Source: an uncultured Clostridia bacterium
GTDB taxonomy: Bacteria; Bacillota; Clostridia; Peptostreptococcales; Anaerovoracaceae
Assembly: GCA_934277495.1 (NCBI GenBank)
Contig: CAKQUI010000009.1
Span: 1 to 32,837 of the forward strand
DNA length: 32,837 bases
Direction of reading: 5' to 3'
A program made the position numbers and the translations under genes. The notes below the pieces were generated by a model. The model was not told the origin of the DNA. It was given only the letters and a program-made list of their open reading frames with translations, and did no database searches. Shown here one piece after another: positions 7,994 through 15,407 of the stretch (position 1 is its first letter; each line of letters begins with the position of its first letter).

Positions 7994-10326
7994 TTGTTCA
8001 TTTCTCCGTATTTTCCTATAAGTTCTCTTGCCACAGGTGCCGCATTCACCGAAGTCCTGCCCTGCACCAGCATCACCGCCACAGCTATCTGCGGATCGTC
8101 TGCAGGAGCCAGCGCTACTGTCCACGCAAAAGCGTCGTAGGACTTCTTGTACCTGTCTATGTCATCTGCTGTTATACTGCGGCTGCTGAGGTTCATCACC
8201 GCACGCCGCAGTGCTGCATCTTCTGTACTGTAAACATCGGGATATGCTTTCATGAGGCGACCGGCCTCCGATACGGCATCATCCAGCGTGACCCCCGGAG
8301 CTATCAGGTGTATATACCTTCTCAGGTATTCCTTTTCATCCATATCGCTTATCTTCCCTGCACGCTGCGCAGTGCCGCTCTTTGCTGCGACACGATAAGG
8401 AAACCCTGCAAACACACTGTGCAGAGTACCGCCTGAGCCCTCTGTCACCCGGGTCATCGATGAAATTATAGTTCTGATATCCGCTTTGTCAAGCTGCCCC
8501 TTTTCAGATGATGTCCTGCCTTTGTCCCTGCTGCGGTCAGCAATCAGCGTCGCTCCGTGGTACTGACCTTCATTTCCGAGGACAGCCATGTAGTTTGCCA
8601 TCTGAAGGACCGTGTACGCATTGTCGCCCTGACCTATGGCTATATTGAACGTGTCTGCCGTACTCCAGCCCATCTGACTGTAATAGTTCTGATAGTATAT
8701 CCCTGCAAGTTCTTCAAGCTTTTCTTTCCTGACTATTTTCTCATTATTTAGTTTAACCATTATTTCCTTCAATGACAAGTCTTTATCTGCCCAATTCACG
8801 ATTTTTTCTATTTTTTTCTTGAACTGTTTCCTGTTCCTCAGAGCTGTTTCTGTAAAATATTTTTCATCCTCTCCCAGCAGGAAGCTTCTCAGCTGTGACT
8901 TTATACCCTGGTTTTTAAGCTCTTCCGACGGCACAAGACCTGTGCTTTCGCCTGTTTCTATACCGGTCTCAGATCCAAGGCCGAAAAGTTTCGCATACTT
9001 CACTATAGTGCTGTTGTCTATGGCTTTTTTGTATCCCAGGCTCCTTCCCGACGCCAGATCCTTTCCTGATGCGATATCGTAGAAATAGTAGTTGCATGAG
9101 ACCTCCACAGCTTTCGCAAGATCCACATATCCGTGTTTGCCGCCTGTCTCGTTCCAGAGAGAGCAGCCGAAACGTCTGCCGCCAAGATCCACATATCCGT
9201 CGTCGTAAAGCGATCTCTCAGGATCAAGTCCGCAGCTCATGGCTGCCAGGGCGGTGACAGGCTTGAACGCCGACCCCGGCTGCACTGCCGTCATCGTTGC
9301 CACATTGTAGAGAGGCGCAGGACTCATGGGATCATTTTGATTCTGCTGCTGCAGGGATGCCCATTTCTCCTGTGACATATCGGCAGTAAAATCGTTGGGA
9401 TCGAAATCAGGCGTGTTGGCCAGCGCCAGCACCTCGCCGGTTTTCACATCCATCACTACCGCTGCGCCCACCGCTGCATTGGGAGCATATGTCATCTTCA
9501 CATCACCGTATCTGCTGGCAAACGTACCTCCTGCTGCTGACTGCGAAACAGCCTGCTGCAAAGCTTTCTCTGCTGTCTGCTGAAGCTTCGCATCTATCGT
9601 GAGCCTGACATCGCTGCCTTTCTCAGAACTCTTTTTTTCAATAACTTTCCTTGCGCTGCCGGAAGCATCCACCTGAAATACCGTGGCGCCGTCAGTTCCT
9701 TTGAGACTGCTCTCACAGTACTTTTCTATGCCTGCTCTGCCGATACGTGAATCTTTCCTGTATCCCTTTTTCCTGCCGGTTTTCTTATATTCCTCACTGG
9801 TTATGCTGCCGGTGTACCCGATGACATGGGACGCCAGATGACCGTAAGGGTAATACCGTTTATAGTCGGTCCTGACTCTCACGCCTGCAGGCTTTTTCTC
9901 CTGTATCGCTGCTGCAGCCTGGGAAGATATGCCCCTGCAGACCTCCACCGGAAGACCAGACACGCCCTGTTCTTTAAAAATTTTTTTCATAAGGTCTTCC
10001 GCCGATGAGATCTCTGTCTCCTCTCCGTAGCTTTCCAGGATATCGAAAAGCTTTCTGCAGCTTTGTTCTGCTGTCTTTTCATCGAGCCCGATACTGCTTA
10101 TCTCTGCCGAATAAACAGGGAGACTCCCTGCCAGCAGCCGCCCGTTCCTGTCCAGGATATCTCCCCTGGCCGCCGTTTCGTACACCGTCCGCTGGCTGGC
10201 ATCAGACGTGTACTGCGACCACTTGTCGTGAAACACTACTGTAAGTGAAAAAAGTCTGAGTACAAGCAGTATACCCAGACCTCCTGTAAAACATATCATC
10301 GCTGAATGTTTCGAAAACCGTTTCAT
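7981..10326 (-). CDS. mrdA: Penicillin-binding protein 2 (elongation transpeptidase)
   Basis: 781-residue class B PBP. A transmembrane helix at about residues 10-32 is followed by the PBP dimerisation region containing RGDILDRNGRLLA. The transpeptidase domain has SxxK as S352-K355, SxN as S410-N412 and KSGT at 649-652. A charged insertion at about residues 470-545, rich in Lys and Glu, separates SxN from the later part of the domain; clostridial PBP2s often carry extra segments. It would partner the SEDS protein at 6114. The start overlaps the radC stop by four bases (ATGA), and the end overlaps minD. In many Clostridia mreB, mreC and mreD sit between radC and this gene; here nothing does. 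Confidence 0.93.
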   Translation of the reverse strand: MKRFSKHSAMICFTGGLGILLVLRLFSLTVVFHDKWSQYTSDASQRTVYETAARGDILDRNGRLLAGSLPVYSAEISSIGLDEKTAEQSCRKLFDILESYGEETEISSAEDLMKKIFKEQGVSGLPVEVCRGISSQAAAAIQEKKPAGVRVRTDYKRYYPYGHLASHVIGYTGSITSEEYKKTGRKKGYRKDSRIGRAGIEKYCESSLKGTDGATVFQVDASGSARKVIEKKSSEKGSDVRLTIDAKLQQTAEKALQQAVSQSAAGGTFASRYGDVKMTYAPNAAVGAAVVMDVKTGEVLALANTPDFDPNDFTADMSQEKWASLQQQNQNDPMSPAPLYNVATMTAVQPGSAFKPVTALAAMSCGLDPERSLYDDGYVDLGGRRFGCSLWNETGGKHGYVDLAKAVEVSCNYYFYDIASGKDLASGRSLGYKKAIDNSTIVKYAKLFGLGSETGIETGESTGLVPSEELKNQGIKSQLRSFLLGEDEKYFTETALRNRKQFKKKIEKIVNWADKDLSLKEIMVKLNNEKIVRKEKLEELAGIYYQNYYSQMGWSTADTFNIAIGQGDNAYTVLQMANYMAVLGNEGQYHGATLIADRSRDKGRTSSEKGQLDKADIRTIISSMTRVTEGSGGTLHSVFAGFPYRVAAKSGTAQRAGKISDMDEKEYLRRYIHLIAPGVTLDDAVSEAGRLMKAYPDVYSTEDAALRRAVMNLSSRSITADDIDRYKKSYDAFAWTVALAPADDPQIAVAVMLVQGRTSVNAAPVARELIGKYGEMNKWEK

Positions 10327-11000
10327 ATAAGTCCTTTCGCTTTCATGCTGACGTATTCCCCGTCCCCGATGACTATATGATCGAGCACCGGTATCCCCAG
10401 TATCTGTCCTGCTTCTATCAGACGTTTCGTCGTAGCAACGTCTGCTTCGCTGGGAGTGGGATCACCGCTGGGGTGGTTATGTATGAACACGACTGAACCT
10501 GCGCTGCGTCTTACAGCATCCACGAACACTTCTCTTGGATGTGTCACACTTGAACACAGATCCCCTATGGAAATACAGGATTCCTCTATTATCTCCCCTT
10601 TGACATTTATCAGCATACATACGAAGTGCTCTTTCCTGTAATATCTCATTTTTTCCATCACAACGTCTGCAATATCCGCAGAAGTGGATATGACCCTGCG
10701 CTCCTCTCTGGGGCATGCGGCTATGCGCTTTCCCAGCTCCACTGCAGCCAGTATCTCGCAGGCTTTTGCTCTGCCTATGCCTTTCACCGACATCATCTCC
10801 TCCGGTCTGCACTCGCCGAGAAATGCAATGCCCCTGCTGTCCATGGTCAGAAGATCTGTCGCTATCTCAAGTGCAGACCGGTCTGCACCTCCGCTGCCTA
10901 TCAGTATAGCCAGCACCTCTGCAGTTGAAAGCTTGTCTCTGCCTTCTCTCAGCAGCTTTTCTCTCGGACGCTCATCTTCCGGTAATTGTCTTATTTTCAT
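10323..11000 (-). CDS. radC: RadC family JAB-domain protein
   Basis: 225-residue protein with an N-terminal helix-hairpin-helix (VKGIGRAKA, about residues 72-80) and a C-terminal JAB/MPN+ metalloprotease-like domain. The metal ligands H174 and H176 lie in HNHPSGD, with D187 further on. The old DNA-repair assignment for RadC is weak and the molecular role is not established. Length is typical. The ATG at 11000 follows AAAGGAG. It has a sigma-A promoter about 40 bases upstream and heads the transcript radC-PBP2-minD. Confidence 0.95.
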   Translation of the reverse strand: MKIRQLPEDERPREKLLREGRDKLSTAEVLAILIGSGGADRSALEIATDLLTMDSRGIAFLGECRPEEMMSVKGIGRAKACEILAAVELGKRIAACPREERRVISTSADIADVVMEKMRYYRKEHFVCMLINVKGEIIEESCISIGDLCSSVTHPREVFVDAVRRSAGSVVFIHNHPSGDPTPSEADVATTKRLIEAGQILGIPVLDHIVIGDGEYVSMKAKGLI

Positions 11001-11035
11001 TATTCCCGATTTCTCCTTTTGATATAAGTAGTATT

Positions 11036-11063
11036 ATTTTACCATATTATTACATTTTTTCAA
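11036..11063 (-). promoter_or_regulatory. Promoter of the radC-PBP2-minD transcript
   Basis: On the minus strand TTGAAA (11063-11058) and TAAAAT (11041-11036) are separated by 16 bases. The start of transcription would be near 11029, leaving a leader of about 30 bases with the radC ribosome-binding site. Confidence 0.6.
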
Positions 11064-11133
11064 TATAATCCTACATATATTTTTCATACTCCGGGGCAAT
11101 ACTAACTTATGAAACTTGATTTTCAGGAGGTAA

Positions 11134-11298
11134 ATGAAAATGGATATCAACAAGAGCATCAAATGTATGGTGGAAAACTGCCAGCATCACGCAAACACAG
11201 CAGATTTCTGCTCGCTGGACTGCATCACTGTAGGTACTCACGAATGTGATCCGAAGGTCGATGAATGTACGGACTGCCTTTCATTCGAAAGAAAATAG
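11134..11298 (+). CDS. Cys-rich DUF1540-type protein, 54 aa
   Basis: The ORF starts at ATG 11134, three bases after AGGAGGT. Seven cysteines occur at residues 11, 16, 26, 30, 38, 45 and 48. The spacing IKCMVENCQHH, later CSLDCITVG and then CTDC resembles the DUF1540 domain of small clostridial proteins, which has an (I/V)xCxVxNC core, a following Cys before IxV, and a late CxxF/C motif. The cysteines suggest metal binding, but the function is unknown. A second in-frame ATG at 11140 is possible but further from the ribosome-binding site. It lies between radC (divergent) and sigK (same strand). No convincing promoter or terminator was found. Confidence 0.7.
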   Translation: MKMDINKSIKCMVENCQHHANTADFCSLDCITVGTHECDPKVDECTDCLSFERK

Positions 11299-11363
11299 CA
11301 GGTCCTTTCTTCCGGATCTTCAGGCTGCCTTAATAAGACCATGCCTCTTTTGAGTAGGTCAGG

Positions 11364-11392
11364 CACTCTCCCCCGGATCTTTGCATATAGTA
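11364..11392 (+). promoter_or_regulatory. Candidate mother-cell (sigma-K/sigma-E type) promoter of sigK
   Basis: GCATATAGTA (11383-11392) matches the sigma-K -10 pattern gCATAnnnTA in full. CACT (11364-11367), 15 bases upstream, is compatible with the short -35 pattern mACm. The transcript would start near 11400, just at the AGGGGGGAT ribosome-binding site of sigK. This supports translation from 11417 rather than from the upstream TTG at 11381, and suggests autoregulation. Confidence 0.45.
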
Positions 11393-11416
11393 AAAGTCCG
11401 AGGGGGGATACATAAA

Positions 11417-12049
11417 ATGAGTGTTTCGTTTCCGAAACCACTGACAGAAAAAGAAGAGAAGTACTATATAGAGCTTTATGAGAAGGGCGACGAAGACGCC
11501 CGGACAATGCTTATCGAGCGCAATCTCAGGCTTGTGGCTCATATCGCCAGAAAATACACATCCCCGTATCATACGATGGACGACTTCATATCCATCGGAA
11601 CGATCGGACTTATAAAAGCTGTCAATACATACAGCAGCAGCAGAGCCGCCAGACTTGCGACCTATGCTGCCCGTTGTATTGAGAATGAAATACTTATGAG
11701 CATCCGTTCAACGAAAAAGAATGCATCTGAAGTTTCCATAAGCGCACCTGTCGGAACAGACAAAGACGGCAATGAAATAAGTCTCAACGATATACTTGGC
11801 ACCGACCCCGACATCGTGGTGGACGATATCGCACTGAAAATACAGATCAGCAAGATGACCGACGCCATATGCAGTACGCTCACAGAAAGAGAACGTGCTG
11901 TGCTCATAAACAGGTATGGAGTCCAGGGCAGGATACCCCGGACCCAGCGTGAAGTCGCTGCAATGCTCGGTATCAGTCGTTCCTATGTCTCCCGTATAGA
12001 AAAGAAAGCGCTGCAGAAACTCAAAGAGGCGCTCACCCCCGGTCTGTAG
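11417..12049 (+). CDS. sigK: Mother-cell sporulation sigma factor, SigK type, without pro-sequence
   Basis: 210-residue sigma-70 factor of the SigE/SigK group. The N-terminus FPKPLTEKEEKYYIELYEKG, the region 2 core ISIGTIGLIKAVNTY with KLATYAARCIENEI-like sequence, and the DKDGNEISLNDIL segment resemble SigK. So does the region 4 helix GISRSYVSRIEKKALQKLKE. The ATG at 11417 follows AGGGGGGAT by seven bases. It places only three residues before the conserved SFPKPL block, so the cleavable pro-sequence of Bacillus SigK is absent, as reported for C. difficile. The coding region is continuous, with no skin-like interruption. SigE is the main alternative, but no spoIIGA is adjacent. It overlaps the convergent PBP gene by 17 bases. 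Confidence 0.85.
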   Translation: MSVSFPKPLTEKEEKYYIELYEKGDEDARTMLIERNLRLVAHIARKYTSPYHTMDDFISIGTIGLIKAVNTYSSSRAARLATYAARCIENEILMSIRSTKKNASEVSISAPVGTDKDGNEISLNDILGTDPDIVVDDIALKIQISKMTDAICSTLTERERAVLINRYGVQGRIPRTQREVAAMLGISRSYVSRIEKKALQKLKEALTPGL

Positions 12050-13679
12050 ACAGTGCCAGGGCAGGTCTGCTGTAGCTGCCGGATCTTTTCAGATATTCTA
12101 TTATCTCTCTGTAAACCGGTCCGGCTGATGCAGCGCCTGAATTCCCATCTTCCATAAATACAGTCACTGTATATTCCGGCTGGATGCAGGGTGCGAATCC
12201 TGTTATCCAGGCATGTGTGCCGTATGAGCCTGCGCTGCCATACTGCGCCGTTCCCGTTTTGACAGCAGTTTCAGGACTGCCGCTGCTGTCCTTCATATCG
12301 AGGAAAGATGCTGTACCGTATTCGGCCGCAGCAGACATCATTCCTGAGATAGTCTCTGCAGTGTCCTCCGATATGACTCTCTCATTGCTCTGCTCATCGT
12401 CCATCAGTATACATACGCCTTTGTCCGTGCCTCCGTTTGCTATAACCGATGTGACCCTGGCTACCTGCAGCGGAGTCACAAGTGTCTCGCCCTGACCTAT
12501 GGAAAGATTCCCTACAGCGGCGCCCTGTCTCTGGCTCTGGTCCATCAGATGCCCTGCACTTTCCTGAGGATAGTTTTCAAGTGCAGTTTCTCCCAGGTGG
12601 AATTTCTCAGCCATGGAAATGATCCTGTCGCTGCCAAGCTCTTTGCCGAGCTGTACGAAATAGCTGTTGCAGGAATATGCAAAAGCATCTTTCATGTTTA
12701 TCCTGCCGTGACCGGAGCTTCCGCCTGTATCGCACTTTATGCTGTGGGAACCTGACTTTACAGATCCCTTGCATGTAAAGGTCCTGTCTTCTGTGACGCC
12801 TGATTCCAGTGCAGCCGCTGCAACTATTATCTTGAATACTGATCCGGGAGGATATTCTCCCTGAGTGGCTTTGTTCACCAGCTCGCTGCCTCCGCCGTCT
12901 ATATAGCTGCTGATGTGATCAGGATCGAATTTCGGAGTACATGCCAGAGCTGCGATCCCGCCTGTGCTGCAGTCCATGACCACAGCAGCGCAATTTTTTT
13001 CCTGTTTGTCAAGTATCTCTTCGACGGCCCGCTGTATGCCTTTGTCCACGGTTGTCCTTATCCCTTCGGATGCTGTCTGACCGCTGCTCTCGTCCGAGGT
13101 CACTATTATGCCTCGCTCCGGGATCAGATCACCACGGACGTCTGCCACTGCGTACATGTGCCGGTGCAGCGGATCGAGACGGCTGTTGAACATAAGCTCC
13201 AGACCTGAAGCTCCGGAGTCATCGCTTTCGTTGACATAACCGATCAGATGTGCTGCAAGCTGATCATCGCTGTATCTGGACGATGCATAGATTATATATG
13301 CATCGTATTTCTCAACAAGCTCTTCCCCTGCCCGCCTGTCATATGAATCCGACGAATATACATAGTATCCGCTGCTGCCGCTCTGTACCTGCGCTGCACC
13401 GAAGCTTTTAAGCAGCTTTGCGCTCTGGTAGTCGAACTTCCCTTTGCTTATGATATAGATGTAATGTTTCCGGTCCGCCACAAGGGGTGCGCCGTTCCTG
13501 TCGTATATGATCCCTCTCGTATTGCTGCCCACAAGTGATATGAGGGACTGGGAATGTTCAGCTGCTGAAAGTTCTTCATGCCCTGCCAGCTGTATGTAAG
13601 CCAGCCTGCATGAGATCGCTGCTGCAAGCACCAGCAGGGCTATGGTCAGTGTCCTGATACGTTTTTTTAAGATCTCCAT
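12033..13679 (-). CDS. Class B penicillin-binding protein (FtsI/PbpA-like transpeptidase)
   Basis: 548-residue membrane-anchored transpeptidase. A transmembrane helix covers about residues 9-30, followed by an N-terminal dimerisation module with RGIIYDRNGAPLV. The catalytic set is SxxK at S280-K283, SxN at S336-N338 and KTGT at 474-477. There is no PASTA domain, so it is not a full SpoVD. It sits downstream of ylmC, nrdR and cmk and faces sigK, so a role in division or spore peptidoglycan is possible but unproven. The ATG at 13679 uses GGAGGAG, which lies in the 3' arm of a stem-loop (13686-13720). The gene ends inside sigK by 17 bases on the opposite strand. Confidence 0.88.
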   Translation of the reverse strand: MEILKKRIRTLTIALLVLAAAISCRLAYIQLAGHEELSAAEHSQSLISLVGSNTRGIIYDRNGAPLVADRKHYIYIISKGKFDYQSAKLLKSFGAAQVQSGSSGYYVYSSDSYDRRAGEELVEKYDAYIIYASSRYSDDQLAAHLIGYVNESDDSGASGLELMFNSRLDPLHRHMYAVADVRGDLIPERGIIVTSDESSGQTASEGIRTTVDKGIQRAVEEILDKQEKNCAAVVMDCSTGGIAALACTPKFDPDHISSYIDGGGSELVNKATQGEYPPGSVFKIIVAAAALESGVTEDRTFTCKGSVKSGSHSIKCDTGGSSGHGRINMKDAFAYSCNSYFVQLGKELGSDRIISMAEKFHLGETALENYPQESAGHLMDQSQRQGAAVGNLSIGQGETLVTPLQVARVTSVIANGGTDKGVCILMDDEQSNERVISEDTAETISGMMSAAAEYGTASFLDMKDSSGSPETAVKTGTAQYGSAGSYGTHAWITGFAPCIQPEYTVTVFMEDGNSGAASAGPVYREIIEYLKRSGSYSRPALALSTDRG

Positions 13680-13685
13680 ATAAAA

Positions 13686-13720
13686 ACTCCTCCGATGGTA
13701 TTTTTACCATACAGAGGAGT
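13686..13720 (-). terminator. Hairpin after cmk that buries the PBP ribosome-binding site
   Basis: On the minus strand ACTCCTC (13720-13714) pairs with GAGGAGT (13692-13686), and the inner ATGGTA pairs with TACCAT (13710-13705 with 13700-13695) across a five-base loop. This makes 13 bp with small internal bulges, followed by TTTTTA. It is an intrinsic terminator or attenuator for the cmk transcript. The GGAGGAG in the 3' arm is the only ribosome-binding site for the PBP gene. Confidence 0.65.
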
Positions 13721-13729
13721 CTGTATACA

Positions 13730-14380
13730 TTATCTTATTTCTGATATCAGCTTGTCGATGACCTGATCTATGGAAAGACCTGTGGTGTCTATCTCTTCGG
13801 CGTCATCTGCCTTTCTGAGAGGGTTGAGTTTCCTGGTCATATCGTTGTGGTCTCTCTGTCTGATGTCTTCCAGGACCTGCTCATATGTCGTCTGCGTTCC
13901 TTTTTCTTTTAGTTCTTTATAGCGTCTGTCTGCACGCTCCTCGGCAGACGCTGTGAGGAAAAATTTGTATTCGGCGTCTTTCAGCACGTTGGTGCAGATA
14001 TCTCTGCCATCCATTATGACGCTTTTCCTGCTGCCCATCTGACGCTGCAGATCCACAAGTTTGCTCCTGACGTCCTGTATGCTGGAACATTGCGACGCCA
14101 TTTTCGCTACTTCCGGAGTCCTTATTTTGTCATTCACTTTCTCGCCGTCGAGTATTATGTCGCCGTCTGTAAAGTCTATCTGCGTATCTTCCAGCATCTT
14201 TCTGACCGCTGCATGATCCGACGGATCTATACCCTGACATATGACCTTGTATGCCACCGACCTGTACATGGCTCCTGTATCTATATAATCTATACCGAGC
14301 CTTCCTGCTACTGCCTTTGCGATAGTGCTCTTCCCTGCTCCGCTGGGACCATCTATAGCTATCCTGATCATTTCTTTCAT
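13730..14380 (-). CDS. cmk: Cytidylate kinase
   Basis: 216-residue nucleoside monophosphate kinase that phosphorylates CMP and dCMP. The P-loop GPSGAGKS is at residues 11-18, the substrate region DTGAMYRSVA follows, then MDGRDICT and the lid-region RRYKE-type segment. Length is typical. The ATG at 14380 lies seven bases after AAGGA; a second ATG three codons later is less well placed. It begins 15 bases after nrdR, so both are likely on one transcript. The downstream hairpin would attenuate transcription into the PBP gene. Confidence 0.95.
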   Translation of the reverse strand: MKEMIRIAIDGPSGAGKSTIAKAVAGRLGIDYIDTGAMYRSVAYKVICQGIDPSDHAAVRKMLEDTQIDFTDGDIILDGEKVNDKIRTPEVAKMASQCSSIQDVRSKLVDLQRQMGSRKSVIMDGRDICTNVLKDAEYKFFLTASAEERADRRYKELKEKGTQTTYEQVLEDIRQRDHNDMTRKLNPLRKADDAEEIDTTGLSIDQVIDKLISEIR

Positions 14381-14395
14381 TTTGCTGTCCTTCTT

Positions 14396-14860
14396 TTAAT
14401 CGTTATTTTTGTTGACGAGAAGTTTTTCTATCTCAGATACGAATGTGCCTACGTCTGTGAACTGGCGGTATACAGATGCGAATCTGACATATGCAACTTC
14501 GTCCACATCCTTGAGGCGATCCATGACAAGTTCACCGATAAACTGGCTCTTTACTTCCTTCTCCATCATGTTGTTGAGACCCCGTTCGATATCATTGACG
14601 ATGGTCTCCATCTGCGCCAGAGGCACAGGTCTTTTCTCACAGGCTCTTATTATACCGTTGAGCAGCTTGGCTCTGTCGAAGGTCTCCCGCCGTCCGTCCT
14701 TCTTTATGACCATGAGGATGACTTCCTCCACCTTCTCATATGTCGTGAAACGTCTGCCGCAGCCTTCACATTCTCTGCGCCTTCTTATGGCATGTCCGTC
14801 CTCTGTATGCCTTGAATCTATGACCTTGCTGTTCTCATGCTCGCAGTATGGGCATCTCAT
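14396..14860 (-). CDS. nrdR: Transcriptional repressor NrdR
   Basis: 154-residue regulator of ribonucleotide reductase genes. An N-terminal zinc ribbon has cysteines 3, 6, 31 and 34 (MRCPYCEHE and CEGCGRRF). The ATP-cone domain follows, with the [14 protein letters not shown] segment that senses ATP/dATP. Length matches the family exactly. The ATG at 14860 follows GAAGGAGG. A sigma-A-like promoter lies at 14924-14952. The neighbour order ylmC-nrdR is common in Clostridia. No clear NrdR box was found in its own promoter. Confidence 0.97.
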   Translation of the reverse strand: MRCPYCEHENSKVIDSRHTEDGHAIRRRRECEGCGRRFTTYEKVEEVILMVIKKDGRRETFDRAKLLNGIIRACEKRPVPLAQMETIVNDIERGLNNMMEKEVKSQFIGELVMDRLKDVDEVAYVRFASVYRQFTDVGTFVSEIEKLLVNKNND

Positions 14861-14923
14861 CTGAGACCTCCTTCAGATACGCCGGCCCTGTAAAGTCCGG
14901 CTGTATGAAATACACTTAACATA

Positions 14924-14952
14924 AGTTTACAACATCACTTGATTTTTGCCAA
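14924..14952 (-). promoter_or_regulatory. Candidate promoter of nrdR
   Basis: On the minus strand TTGGCA (14952-14947) and TAAACT (14929-14924) are separated by 17 bases. A small GCCGG/CCGGC stem lies in the leader between it and the nrdR ribosome-binding site. Confidence 0.45.
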
Positions 14953-14971
14953 GTCAAAATCAGGCAATTAT

Positions 14972-15223
14972 CTAAAGTTCCGATACAGGCGGAACGTCCA
15001 CAAGTATGACATCGTCGCCGATGGTCCTGACATGTTTCCATTTGATGACGTGATCGCTGGTCTCCTTGCCGAACAGCTTTATGAAACTTCTGTTGCCCGG
15101 GATCACGATGCCGTCTATCCTGCCTTCCTTCAGATTTATCTCTATATCGCACACGAATCCCATGCTCCTGCCGTCATAGATATTGATTACTTCCTTGTTT
15201 CTGATATCTTCCGTATTCAGCAT
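14972..15223 (-). CDS. YlmC/YmxH family PRC-barrel protein
   Basis: 83-residue protein with a PRC-barrel-like fold: strands in KEVINIYDGRSMGFVCDIEINL and GRIDGIVIPG, then a C-terminal half with HVIKWKHVRTIGDDVILVD. This matches the YlmC/YmxH family, linked to sporulation gene neighbourhoods in Bacillota but without an assigned biochemical role. The start is ATG 15223, eight bases after AAGGGGGAT; the frame is open to 15349, but those codons lack a start site and look non-coding. It is followed by nrdR after 111 bases. Confidence 0.85.
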   Translation of the reverse strand: MLNTEDIRNKEVINIYDGRSMGFVCDIEINLKEGRIDGIVIPGNRSFIKLFGKETSDHVIKWKHVRTIGDDVILVDVPPVSEL

Positions 15224-15312
15224 AATATATATCCCCCTTGTACAATAATAGGTTTTTTCTTCCGTTTGTAATATATATGCTGCTGCCGGCCGCATTATTC
15301 TGAGTGAAAAGC

Positions 15313-15355
15313 AAAAAGGCACAGTGACGGACCGTTTATCCGATGTCACTGTGCC
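15313..15355 (-). terminator. Terminator of the symporter gene
   Basis: GGCACAGTGAC (15318-15328) and GTCACTGTGCC (15345-15355) form a perfect 11-bp stem with a 16-base loop. On the minus strand it is followed by five T (15317-15313). It lies about 50 bases after the symporter stop. Confidence 0.88.
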
Positions 15356-15407
15356 GTATTTACGTTGTGGCGATGCATATTCCGTATGCCGGTATGCTTA
15401 TCTGATG

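Noticed and set aside
14090..14815. 241-codon open frame on the plus strand
   Set aside because: It lies antisense to cmk and nrdR, whose families are certain. It has no ribosome-binding site, and its Cys/Tyr-rich composition is typical of a shadow frame.
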